Positions 50,840 to 59,045 of a stretch of 64,000 bases of DNA are shown here, piece after piece; positions within the stretch are counted from its first letter, which is position 1; the number at the start of each line of letters is the position of its first letter. The translations under genes and the position numbers were made by a program. Origin of the DNA: Amycolatopsis arida (GTDB taxonomy: Bacteria > Actinomycetota > Actinomycetes > Mycobacteriales > Pseudonocardiaceae); contig NZ_FOWW01000007.1 in assembly GCF_900115565.1 (NCBI RefSeq), positions 248,001 to 312,000 of the forward strand, given 5' to 3'. Below the pieces are notes generated by a model, which saw only the letters and a list, made by a program, of their open reading frames with translations, searched no databases and was not told the origin of the DNA.

Positions 50840-51409
50840 ATGTCTGATCTCGGGCTCCTGCTGAGGCACTTCAGCACCGAGGCGGCCTGGGCGGTGGCGG
50901 GGGCGGAACGCGTCGCGCAGGACGCCAAGGTCTCGCAGGTCCACGCTCACCACCTCGCCCGTGCCGTTGCCCTGGGTGCCGGTATCGGTGCCCGCGCACT
51001 ACGTGCGGCGGACATTCCGGCATCGGCCATCAGCAACGTCCCACCCCCAGCACCACGGCGGTGGAGGATGCCGAAACCTACCTTTCGACGGCCACCGACC
51101 AACGACGCGGCCCGCCTGTTGGCTCGGTTGTCACCGCTCGACCGGGTGGCGAACTTGATCTTCAATCGGATCCGCCACCCGGCGGAGGGGGAAGACTTCC
51201 AGCACGCGGTGACACTGGCCTTCCGGATCTCCCAGCGACGGTCCAGTGACATCACGGACACCGGAGACCTGCTGCTCGCTCTCCTGGCCATGCTCGCGCG
51301 AGAGCTCGCCGACGTACCGTTCCGGACCACGGACCTGAACCAGATGATCGACGAGCAACGGCGTCGAAAACCCGAACGCCGCCCGGATCCGCGTCACCAG
51401 CCGGGCTAG
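50840..51409 (+). CDS. Clp N-terminal (ClpR) domain-like protein
   Basis: A 189-residue soluble protein resembling two half ClpA/ClpC N-terminal repeats. FSTEAAWAVAGAERVAQDA, VSQVHAHHLARAVAL, then after a basic linker FQHAVTLAFRISQRRSSDIT, DTGDLLLALLAMLAREL. The DTGDLLLALL stretch resembles the VGTEHLLLGLL motif of Clp repeats. No AAA+ domain is present. Such stand-alone ClpR proteins may be adaptors for Clp proteases. ATG at 50840. Its stop shares CTAG (51406-51409) with the stop of the convergent DUF4328 gene. Confidence 0.72.
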   Translation: MSDLGLLLRHFSTEAAWAVAGAERVAQDAKVSQVHAHHLARAVALGAGIGARALRAADIPASAISNVPPPAPRRWRMPKPTFRRPPTNDAARLLARLSPLDRVANLIFNRIRHPAEGEDFQHAVTLAFRISQRRSSDITDTGDLLLALLAMLARELADVPFRTTDLNQMIDEQRRRKPERRPDPRHQPG

Positions 51410-52401
51410 CGGGCGCTGCCGGTGGGGCGGTTTGGGCGGGGTGGCCTCGGCGCGCCGGTGACCCCGCGGACCTGCCACGGCCGCACGCCCCGGGAGAGCA
51501 CCTCGTCCAGCGGCGCCAGCAGCAGCGTGAACCGGCCGACCACCACCGCGGTGAGCGCCGCCAGCGCGGCCGCGGACAGGTCGAGCAGGCCGCTCAGCAG
51601 CACGCTGTCCGCCTGCGCCTGCACGCCGTCCCGCATCCGCCAGACGATCACCGTGACCAGCAGCAGCCCGTTGGTCACCCAGGCCGCCCACCACCACAGC
51701 ACCAGCCGGGTCGGCCGCGGCCGCTGGTCCACCGGCCGGCGCAGCACGGCGTGCTCCAGCTCGGCGAGGATCGACCCGGCCAGCACGAGGTTCGGCCCCG
51801 GCAGCAGCGTGCCCACCAGCACCTGCCACACCGGCCGGGGCGGCTCGGCGCCGATCTCGGCGGCCGCGGCGGCCCGCGCGAGGAACAGCCACCACAGCGC
51901 GCCGACCACGGCGAACACCGCCATGACGAACGTCAGCAGTGAACCGGCGAGCACCAGCGCGTCGGAGGCGCCCACGACGTCGCGGTCCAGCGCCGAGGTG
52001 CGGCTGTGGATGAGCAGTGCGTACCGCCAGCCCTCGCCGACCGCGGTGACCCCGGCGAGCCCGGCGAGGACCCACAGCAGCCCGGTGACGTTGCGGGCCA
52101 CCATCCGGAGCCGCTGCATGGGCGGCGCGCCGGTGGCCGGCACGCCCGGCACCACGGTCGGCGACCGCCAGACCACGTGTGGGAAGCCCCAGCGCGGCGG
52201 CGTCGGGTAGGCCGGCGGCCCGGTGTACCGCGCCGGCCGGTGCGCCGGGCGCCGTGGCACGGCCCCCGGCGGCGGGCTGGCCACCCACCGCACCCGTGGC
52301 CGCACCGGCGCGGCGGCCAGGGGCCGCACAGCCGCGTGAGCCGGCCAGCCCGGCCGCGCGGGCGGGACGGGCGAGTACGGCGGGTGCTGGCCGGGGTGCA
52401 T
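51406..52401 (-). CDS. DUF4328 multi-pass membrane protein
   Basis: A 331-residue protein. The first 95 residues are Pro/Arg-rich and disordered (HPGQHPPYSPVPPARPGW). The membrane part has about five helices: VTGLLWVLAGLAGVTAVGE, LVLAGSLLTFVMAVFAVVG, LWWLFLARAAAAAE, LVLWWWAAWVTNGLLLVTV and a final pair. The WQVLVGTLLPGPNLVLAGSILAELE region matches DUF4328. ATG at 52401 is 5 nt after the rhodanese stop, so the two are co-transcribed. Function unknown. Confidence 0.8.
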   Translation of the reverse strand: MHPGQHPPYSPVPPARPGWPAHAAVRPLAAAPVRPRVRWVASPPPGAVPRRPAHRPARYTGPPAYPTPPRWGFPHVVWRSPTVVPGVPATGAPPMQRLRMVARNVTGLLWVLAGLAGVTAVGEGWRYALLIHSRTSALDRDVVGASDALVLAGSLLTFVMAVFAVVGALWWLFLARAAAAAEIGAEPPRPVWQVLVGTLLPGPNLVLAGSILAELEHAVLRRPVDQRPRPTRLVLWWWAAWVTNGLLLVTVIVWRMRDGVQAQADSVLLSGLLDLSAAALAALTAVVVGRFTLLLAPLDEVLSRGVRPWQVRGVTGAPRPPRPNRPTGSAR

Positions 52402-52406
52402 CGCGG

Positions 52407-52757
52407 TCAGAGAACCTCGGGCCGCTCGCCCTCGCGCTCGGCCACCAGCGGGCGACCCTCGGTCTGCCACGACTTCATGCCGCCCGCGACGTTCACCGCG
52501 TCCCAACCGTTGGCGTTCAACCACGCCGCGGCCCGCGCGGAGCGGCCGCCGGTGCGACAGACCACGTACAGCGGCCGGTCGTCCGGCAGCGCGGCCACCT
52601 CGGCCAGCCGGGCCGGCAGGTCACCGAGCGGGATGTGCAGCGCCTCGGGCGCGTGCCCGGCGACCCACTCGTCCCGCTCCCGGACGTCGAGCAGCGCGAG
52701 GCCGCTCTTCGGCAGGTCGGCGACGGAGGCCGTGGGCACGTCGGTCAGGTCCACCAC
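52407..52757 (-). CDS. Rhodanese-domain protein (single domain)
   Basis: A 116-residue rhodanese-like sulfurtransferase. LALLDVRERDEWVAGHAPEALHIP is the first conserved block, and VVCRTGGRSARAAAWLNANG contains the active-site Cys with a CRTGGRS loop. GWDAVNVAGGMKSWQ closes the domain. Length is normal for single-domain GlpE-type proteins. It transfers sulfane sulfur to thiol acceptors; the physiological acceptor is unknown. GTG at 52757, followed closely by the DUF4328 gene. Confidence 0.93.
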   Translation of the reverse strand: MVDLTDVPTASVADLPKSGLALLDVRERDEWVAGHAPEALHIPLGDLPARLAEVAALPDDRPLYVVCRTGGRSARAAAWLNANGWDAVNVAGGMKSWQTEGRPLVAEREGERPEVL

Positions 52758-52809
52758 GGCTCCATCGTCGCATGTGGCACCGTCTGCCGCGCGTGAAAGG
52801 GCGCCGTCA

Positions 52810-54420
52810 TCAGTGCGCGGTGGCCTTCTCGGCGCCGGCCCCGGTGAGCGCGCGCACCTCCATCTCGGCGTACTTGCCCTCCAGGTGCTCCTTGGACAGC
52901 ACGGTGCCCAGCCAGCCGAGGAAGAACGACAGCGGGATGGACACCAGCCCCGGGTTGGACAGCGGGAACCACGCGAAGTCGACGCCGGACAGCATGGACT
53001 TCGGGCCGCCGGACACCGCCGGCGAGAAGACGATGAGCAGGATGGTCACCGCGAGACCGCCGTAGATGCTCCACAGCGCGCCGGAGGTGTTGAACCGCCT
53101 CCAGAACAGCGAGTACAGGATGGTCGGCAGGTTCGCCGACGCGGCCACCGCGAAGGCCAGCGCCACCAGGAACGCCACGTTCTGGTTCTTCGCCAGGATG
53201 CCGCCGACGATGGCGACCGCGCCGATCACCAGTGCGGTGATCCGCGCGACCCGCACCTCGGCGAGCTTGCTGTCCACCTTGCCCTTCTTGATGACGTTGG
53301 CGTAGACGTCGTGGGCGAAGGAGGCGCTGGCGGTGATGGTCAGTCCGGCCACCACCGCGAGGATGGTGGCGAAGGCGACCGCGGCGATGAACCCGAGCAG
53401 GATCGGCCCACCGAGCGCCTGGGCCAGCAGCGGCGCCGCGGCGTTCTCCCCACCGGGCGCCGCGGCGATCGCGTCCCGCCCGACCAGCGCCGCCGCGCCG
53501 TAACCGAGGGCCAGGGTGAACAGGTAGAACAGGCCGATCAGCCCGATCGCCCAGACCACCGAGCGGCGGGCGTCGCGCGCGGTGGGCACCGTGTAGAAGC
53601 GCATCAGCACGTGCGGCAACCCCGCGGTGCCCAGCACCAGGGCCAGGCCCAGCGACAGGAAGTCGATCTTGCTGGTGTCCGTGGCGCCGTACCGCGCGCC
53701 GGGGCTGAGCAGCCGCTCACCACCCTCGCCGGCCCGGTCCACGGCCGCGCCGAGCACGGCGGAGAGGTTGAACCCGTAGCGGCCGAGCACCCAGACGGTC
53801 ATCGCGCCGGCGCCGGTGATCAGCAGCGCGGCCTTGATGATCTGCACCCAGGTGGTGCCCTTCATCCCGCCGACCAGCACGTAGATGATCATCACCGCGC
53901 CGACCACGGCGATCACCACGGCCTGTCCCGCGTCACCGGAGATACCCAGCAGCAACGCCACCAGGATGCCGGCACCGGCCATCTGCGCCAGCAGGTAGAA
54001 GAACGACACGGCCAGCGTCGACACCGCCGCCGCGGCGCGCACCGGGCGCTGGCGCATCCGGAACGCGAGCACGTCGCCCATGGTGAACTTGCCGGTGTTC
54101 CGGAGCAGCTCGGCCACCAGCAGCAACGCCACCAGCCAGGCCACCAGGAACCCGATCGAGTAGAGAAACCCGTCGTAGCCGTACACCGCGATCGCGCCGG
54201 CGATGCCGAGGAACGACGCGGCCGACAGGTAGTCACCGGCGATCGCCACGCCGTTCTGCGGTCCGGTGAACGCCCGCCCCGCCGCGTAGTAGTCGGAGGC
54301 CGTGCGGGTGTTGCGGCTGGCGCGGAACACCACCACGAGGGTGATCACCACGAACAGCCCGAAGACGCTGATGTTGAGCGCGGGGTTGCCGCCCTCGATC
54401 CCCTGCGCGAGCGCGCTCAC
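52810..54420 (-). CDS. actP: Cation/acetate symporter, ActP-like (SSS family)
   Basis: A 536-residue Na+-coupled monocarboxylate symporter. ISVFGLFVVITLVVVFRASR starts helix 1, and FTGPQNGVAIAGDYLSAASFLGIAG is the ActP signature. LPHVLMRFYTVPTARDARRS and AGLTITASASFAHDVYANVI are also typical. Thirteen helices are expected. GTG at 54420 overlaps the DUF485 gene stop (GTGA), the usual DUF485-ActP pairing. Substrates are probably acetate, propionate or pyruvate. It lies downstream of a second SSS gene and a LytS/LytTR system. Confidence 0.93.
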   Translation of the reverse strand: MSALAQGIEGGNPALNISVFGLFVVITLVVVFRASRNTRTASDYYAAGRAFTGPQNGVAIAGDYLSAASFLGIAGAIAVYGYDGFLYSIGFLVAWLVALLLVAELLRNTGKFTMGDVLAFRMRQRPVRAAAAVSTLAVSFFYLLAQMAGAGILVALLLGISGDAGQAVVIAVVGAVMIIYVLVGGMKGTTWVQIIKAALLITGAGAMTVWVLGRYGFNLSAVLGAAVDRAGEGGERLLSPGARYGATDTSKIDFLSLGLALVLGTAGLPHVLMRFYTVPTARDARRSVVWAIGLIGLFYLFTLALGYGAAALVGRDAIAAAPGGENAAAPLLAQALGGPILLGFIAAVAFATILAVVAGLTITASASFAHDVYANVIKKGKVDSKLAEVRVARITALVIGAVAIVGGILAKNQNVAFLVALAFAVAASANLPTILYSLFWRRFNTSGALWSIYGGLAVTILLIVFSPAVSGGPKSMLSGVDFAWFPLSNPGLVSIPLSFFLGWLGTVLSKEHLEGKYAEMEVRALTGAGAEKATAH

Positions 54421-54752
54421 CGGCCCTCCCCCTCGATCTCCGCCCGCAGCTCGTCGGCGATCGGGTCGAGCTTGCGGTTGGCGTAGCGCACGTACAGCCC
54501 GGTGATCACGAAGGTCGACACGAACTGCAGCAAACCGAAGATCAGCCCGATGTTGATGTTGCCGACGACCTTGGTGGACATGAACCCGTGCGCGTAGTCG
54601 GCCAGCAGCACGTACAGCAGGTACCAGCCGAGGAACACCGCGGTCATCGGGAACACGAACGCGCGCAACCGCCTTCGCAGGAGCTGGAAGTCGCCGCTGG
54701 CCTGGACGCGGGCCCAGGTGTCCGTCGTCGGGCCGTGCTCGGTGCTGCTCAT
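54417..54752 (-). CDS. DUF485 membrane protein (YjcH-like symporter partner)
   Basis: A 111-residue protein with two membrane helices: FVFPMTAVFLGWYLLYVLLA and IGLIFGLLQFVSTFVITGLY, the latter followed by RYANRKLDPIADELRAEIEG, as in E. coli YjcH. ATG at 54752 has GAGGAGGGG upstream. It is translationally coupled to the ActP-like symporter and is probably an accessory subunit or a stabiliser of it. Confidence 0.92.
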   Translation of the reverse strand: MSSTEHGPTTDTWARVQASGDFQLLRRRLRAFVFPMTAVFLGWYLLYVLLADYAHGFMSTKVVGNINIGLIFGLLQFVSTFVITGLYVRYANRKLDPIADELRAEIEGEGR

Positions 54753-54922
54753 GTCCCCTCCTCGCCGGCGCGCTACTGGCACAACTGCACTACTGGGACA
54801 AATCCCGGGGAAGATCATCCTCCTCTGCCGGCTTAATCGCACCAGATCCAATCGAGTGAATAGGCTTACCGAAAGTAGTGGAAACGGCGCCAACTGGGAG
54901 AACGCGGTGAAACGGCCGGGCA

Positions 54923-56695
54923 CTATTTCCGGTGCCGGCCCCTCGACAGCCGCACCCGTTCCTCCGCCCGGCCGAACCGCGCCACCGCGCGGTCCCGCAT
55001 GAAGCCCAGCGGGTCGGGCGCGTGCAGCCGCAGCATCACCGCGTTGAGGTCACCGGGCATGCCCCGCGAGGTGCCGAGGCTGACCAGCACGGTGACCAGG
55101 AACGCCACCGGCACGGTGATCAGCGCGGGCTGCTCGACGAACCACGGCGCCCAGTTGCCGGTGTACTTGCTGACCGTGTTGCCCACCAGCGCGATCACCA
55201 CGAGCGTGCCGCCGGCGATCATCCCGGCCATCGCGCCGGCCCAGGTGAGCCGCCGCCACCAGATGCCGAGCAGCAGCTGCGGGCAGAACGTGGACGCGGC
55301 CAGCGCGAACGACAGCCCGACGCTCAGCGAGAGGTCCTCGGTGTGCAGGCCCACCGCCAGCCCCATCGGGATGAGCGCCACCAGCGCGGCCGCCACCCGG
55401 AAGTCACGGACCCTGCCGTGCAGGACGTCGGTGGAGACCACCCCGGCCACGCTCACCAGCAGTCCGGACGAGGTGGACAGGAACGCCGCGAACGCGCCGG
55501 CGGCGGCGACCGCGCCGAGGACCTGCCCGGCCAGCCCGGGCAGCATCGCCGAGGGCAGCAGCAGCACCGCCGCGTCGGTGCGCCCGGTGACCAGCAGCTC
55601 CGGGACGTACATCCGGGACAACGCCCCGAGCAACGTCGGGAACAGGTAGAACAGACCGAGCAGCAGCAGGACGTGCACCGTGGTGCGGCGGGCGGCCTTG
55701 CCGTCGGGGTTGGTGTAGAACCGGACGAGGACGTGCGGCAGCCCCATCGTGCCGAGGAACGTCGCGAAGATCACCGAGTACGTGCTGAGCAGGTCCTCGG
55801 CGCCGCCCGACGCCGGCCGCAGCCAGCTCGGGTTGTCCTCGGTCGCCCCGGACACCACCGGCACCGGCGCGCCGGCCGGGAACCGCAACGTCGTCCCGGC
55901 CGAGACCCGGTACACGTCGCCCGGCACCCAGACCATCTGCTGGTCGCCGTCACGGACCAGCGTCTCCGACCCCACCGTCAACCCGACGTTGGTGTGGATG
56001 GACACCGACGTCTCCTCGGGGAAGGTCGGCGCCGTCGGCGCGCCCAGCTCCCCGGCGGAGCCGTCCGGCCTGGCCACGAAGAACACCGCGCACAGCACGA
56101 ACGTCGGCGCGGCCAGCGCGAACAGCTTGAGCCAGTACTGCAACGCCTGCACCACGGTGACCGCGCGCATGCCACCGGCGATCACGTTCACCATCACGAT
56201 CCCGGTGACCACCACCGCGCCGAGCCACGCGGGCGCCGGCATCAACGTGGTCAGCGCGAGCCCGGCGGCCTGCAGCTGCGGGACCATGTAGAGGATGCCG
56301 ATGATGCAGACGAACATCGTGGCGACCTTGCGCAGGGTCACCGAACCCAGCCGCGCCTCGAGGAAGTCCGGCAGCGTGTAGGCGCCGGAGCGGCGCAGCG
56401 GCGCCGCCACGAACAGCATCAGCGCCAGGTAGCCGGCGGTGAAGCCGATCGGGTACCACAGGGCGTCGACGCCCTCCTTGAGCACGATCCCGGCGACGCC
56501 GAGGAACGACGCCGCGGAGAGGTACTCACCGGAGATGGCCGCCGCGTTGCGCCGGGACCGCACGGTGCGCCGCGCGACGAGGAAGTCGTGCGTGCTGTTG
56601 GCGAACCGGGACGAGCGATGACCCACGTAGAAGGTCATCGCGGCGACCAGCAGCATGCCGATCAGCGCCCACGGGTTCGACTCCACTCGCGGCAT
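54923..56695 (-). CDS. Second SSS-family monocarboxylate symporter (ActP/MctC-like)
   Basis: A 590-residue symporter. AAISGEYLSAASFLGVAGIVL is the ActP-like helix pair, MGLPHVLVRFYTNPDGKAAR the cytoplasmic loop and FLSTSSGLLVSVAGVVSTDVL helix 8. It differs from the ActP-like gene by an extracellular insertion of about 80 residues (PDGSAGELGAPTAPTFPEET to SWLRPASGG). GTG/ATG start at 56695. It follows the 166-residue membrane protein and the LytTR regulator in the same direction, and is the probable main target of that system. Confidence 0.92.
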   Translation of the reverse strand: MPRVESNPWALIGMLLVAAMTFYVGHRSSRFANSTHDFLVARRTVRSRRNAAAISGEYLSAASFLGVAGIVLKEGVDALWYPIGFTAGYLALMLFVAAPLRRSGAYTLPDFLEARLGSVTLRKVATMFVCIIGILYMVPQLQAAGLALTTLMPAPAWLGAVVVTGIVMVNVIAGGMRAVTVVQALQYWLKLFALAAPTFVLCAVFFVARPDGSAGELGAPTAPTFPEETSVSIHTNVGLTVGSETLVRDGDQQMVWVPGDVYRVSAGTTLRFPAGAPVPVVSGATEDNPSWLRPASGGAEDLLSTYSVIFATFLGTMGLPHVLVRFYTNPDGKAARRTTVHVLLLLGLFYLFPTLLGALSRMYVPELLVTGRTDAAVLLLPSAMLPGLAGQVLGAVAAAGAFAAFLSTSSGLLVSVAGVVSTDVLHGRVRDFRVAAALVALIPMGLAVGLHTEDLSLSVGLSFALAASTFCPQLLLGIWWRRLTWAGAMAGMIAGGTLVVIALVGNTVSKYTGNWAPWFVEQPALITVPVAFLVTVLVSLGTSRGMPGDLNAVMLRLHAPDPLGFMRDRAVARFGRAEERVRLSRGRHRK

Positions 56696-56738
56696 CCTCG
56701 CAGGTCGCCGGGGTGCGCGGGGATGCGCGTCCCGGGGG

Positions 56739-57239
56739 TCAGTTCTCGATCATGTCGACGAAATCACGCTCGTGGCGCTCGGCGAGGCGGTTGTACCACA
56801 GGCCGACCCCGAACAGCAGCGGGAACGGCGCCACACCGAGCAGCAGCCAGGGTAGCGGGACCCCGATGAAGGTCAGGGTGGCGAACGTGGGCGAGAAGTA
56901 GAACGCCAGCGGCAACGCGCCGAGCACGGCGAGCACCAGCATGGCCAGCAGCAGCCCGGTGCGCAGCTGCGCCTTCATCAGGTCCTTGATCAGCAGCTCG
57001 CCCCAGCTGGTCTGCTCCTCCAGCTCGACCCGGGCGCGCAGGGTGTGCGACTGCTGCCGCGGGTCGGCGAGGACCACCCGCTTGCGGCGGACCTTCGGCG
57101 GCGGCGGTGCCTCGGCCGGCTCGGGGGGTAGCCGCGGGAGCTGCTCGGTCTCGGCCTGGTACCGCCGACTCAGGTACTTCCCCAGCGTCGGGTCCGGTTC
57201 CCGGACCCCGCCGACCCTGCGGTAGAAGTCGTCGGTCAT
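56739..57239 (-). CDS. Membrane protein of unknown function in the LytTR-symporter cluster
   Basis: A 166-residue protein. The first 95 residues are charged and cytoplasmic (DPTLGKYLSRRYQAETEQL; VRRKRVVLADPRQQSHTL). Two membrane helices follow (LRTGLLLAMLVLAVLGALPLAF and LPWLLLGVAPFPLLFGVGLWY), then a short tail with HERDFVDMIEN. The two-helix end resembles DUF485 proteins, so it may be the accessory subunit of the adjacent symporter with an added N-terminal domain. It lies 15 nt after the LytTR stop. Confidence 0.8.
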   Translation of the reverse strand: MTDDFYRRVGGVREPDPTLGKYLSRRYQAETEQLPRLPPEPAEAPPPPKVRRKRVVLADPRQQSHTLRARVELEEQTSWGELLIKDLMKAQLRTGLLLAMLVLAVLGALPLAFYFSPTFATLTFIGVPLPWLLLGVAPFPLLFGVGLWYNRLAERHERDFVDMIEN

Positions 57240-57254
57240 GGCCGCGTTTCCCGA

Positions 57255-58079
57255 TCAGCCCGAGCGGGACGAGCCGACCAGCCGGTCCTTGAGCTCGCGG
57301 GTGTGCCGCCGGCTGACCGGCAGCACCTTCTCCTCGTTGCCGATCACCACCTGGTAGCCGCCCTGCCCCATGCGCAGCTCGGTGATCAGCGACAGGGAGA
57401 CCAGGAACGAGCGGTGGATCCGCACGAAGCCGGCCTTTTCCCAGCGCTCCTCGAGCTGCGCGAGCGGGATGCGGACCAGGTGGCTGCCGTCGGTGGTGAA
57501 CAGCCGGGCGTAGTCGCCCTGCGCCTCCACCCAGCGCACCGACGACCGCGGGATCAGCTTGGTGTTGCCGGCGAGCTCCACCGGGATGACCTCGTCGTCC
57601 GGCTGCGTCACGTCCCGGCCCACCGGGGCCGCCGCCCGGGTGGGCACGACCGCGGAGAGCTTGTCCAGCACCCTGCCGACGGCCTTGTCCAGCCGCTCCT
57701 GGCGGCACGGCTTGAGCACGTAGTCGACGGCGCCGAGGTCGAAGGCGTTCACCGCCTCCTCCGCGTGGCCGGTGACGAACACCAGCACCGGCGCGGGGTT
57801 GAGCGAGGCGAACACCCGGGACATCTCCATGCCGGAGAGGCCCGGCATGTTGAGGTCGGCGAACACCGCGTCGACCGGTGGGAGCCCGCGCTGCTTGCGG
57901 AGGCGGATCTCCTCGTCCTCGGAGCCGAGCAGGCGGAGCGCCTCGGAGGCGTCGACCGCCGGGATCACCCGGCCCACGTACGGGTTGGCCTCGAGACAGT
58001 GGCGGAGCTGGTCGAGCCCGGGCAGCTCGTCGTCCACGGCGAGGACGAGGAGCTTCCGGGTGTCATGTTGCACACTCAC
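57255..58079 (-). CDS. LytTR-family response regulator
   Basis: A 274-residue regulator. The receiver has LAVDDELPGLDQL and the phospho-acceptor Asp75 in VFADLNMPGLSGMEM, then LVFVTGHAEEAVNAFDLGAVDYVLKP, cited as landmarks FVTGH and DYVLKP. The LytTR DNA-binding domain (about 170-265) reads TKLIPRSSVRWVEAQGDYARL and FVRIHRSFLVSL. GTG at 58079 or ATG at 58091 can start it. It pairs with the LytS-like kinase at 59046 and shares its direction with the downstream symporters. Confidence 0.93.
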   Translation of the reverse strand: MSVQHDTRKLLVLAVDDELPGLDQLRHCLEANPYVGRVIPAVDASEALRLLGSEDEEIRLRKQRGLPPVDAVFADLNMPGLSGMEMSRVFASLNPAPVLVFVTGHAEEAVNAFDLGAVDYVLKPCRQERLDKAVGRVLDKLSAVVPTRAAAPVGRDVTQPDDEVIPVELAGNTKLIPRSSVRWVEAQGDYARLFTTDGSHLVRIPLAQLEERWEKAGFVRIHRSFLVSLSLITELRMGQGGYQVVIGNEEKVLPVSRRHTRELKDRLVGSSRSG

Positions 58080-58161
58080 AGTGACAAGCATCCTGCCGCG
58101 TACCGGCCGCGATGTCCACACCGTGACCGAAGCTGCTCGGGCGAAGTGTCCGGCGGACCCG

Positions 58162-59013
58162 CTACAGGCCGAACCGGGACCAGGCCAGCCGGTGCTCCAC
58201 CGCGTCCACCAGTGCCGCCGCGGGGCCGCCCATGCCCAGCCGGGCGAGCAGCGGCTTCTTCGGCTCGGCGACGCTGATCTCCGCGCTCGGGTACCGCTCG
58301 GCGAGCACCTCGCGCAGCGTGCCGAGGCCGTCGACGAGGCCGAGCTCGAGCGCCCGGGTCCCGAGCCAGACGTCACCGCTGAACAGGTCGGTGTCTGAGC
58401 CGTCGGAGCCGTCGGCGCCGAGCCGGTCGCCGCGGCGCTCCTTGACCCAGCCGACGAACAGCTCGTGGAGCTGGCCGTGCATGTGCTCCAGCCACTCCAC
58501 GTCCTCCGTCTTCTCCGGACTGAACGGGTCGAGTCGCGCCTTGTTCGGCCCCGCGGTGTGCAGCCGGCGCTCGATGCCGAAGCGCTCCAGCAGCGCCGGG
58601 AAGCCGAACCCGTTGCTCACCACGCCGATCGAGCCGACCAGCGACGTACGGTGCGCGAAGATCTCGTCCGCGGCGCAGGCCAGCCAGTACCCGCCGGAGG
58701 CCGCCACGTCCTCGGCGAACGCCAGCACCGGGACGTTCCGCTTGGCGGCCAGCTGCCGCACCCGCTCGGCGATCAGCCCGGACTGCGTGGGCGCGCCGCC
58801 CGGCGAGTTGATCTGCAATGCGACGGCCCGCAGCCGGTCGTGGTCGAACGCCCTGGTCAGCGCGGACTCCACGGCGGAGTAGTTGATCGTGCCCCTGGCC
58901 AGCGGCGAGGGATGCGGCGTGATCACCCCGTGCAGCTTCACCACCGCCACGACCTCGCGGTCGCGGTCGCCGAGCTTGGGGATCCGGGAGGTCAGCTTGT
59001 CCGTCACGCTCAT
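58162..59013 (-). CDS. S49-family signal peptide peptidase (SppA/SohB-like)
   Basis: A 283-residue serine protease with ClpP-like fold. VAVVKLHGVI is the first strand, LQINSPGGAPTQS the oxyanion region, DVAASGGYWLA contains nucleophile Ser106 and GPNKARLDPFSPE holds the general base Lys158. GSIGVVSNGFGFPALLERFGI follows the Ser. There is no N-terminal membrane helix, unlike classical SppA. ATG at 59013. It sits between the sensor kinase and the LytTR regulator; whether it has a role in that signalling is open. Confidence 0.92.
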   Translation of the reverse strand: MSVTDKLTSRIPKLGDRDREVVAVVKLHGVITPHPSPLARGTINYSAVESALTRAFDHDRLRAVALQINSPGGAPTQSGLIAERVRQLAAKRNVPVLAFAEDVAASGGYWLACAADEIFAHRTSLVGSIGVVSNGFGFPALLERFGIERRLHTAGPNKARLDPFSPEKTEDVEWLEHMHGQLHELFVGWVKERRGDRLGADGSDGSDTDLFSGDVWLGTRALELGLVDGLGTLREVLAERYPSAEISVAEPKKPLLARLGMGGPAAALVDAVEHRLAWSRFGL

Positions 59014-59045
59014 GGCGCCAGCGTACTGGCGGTCGACCGGCGGGC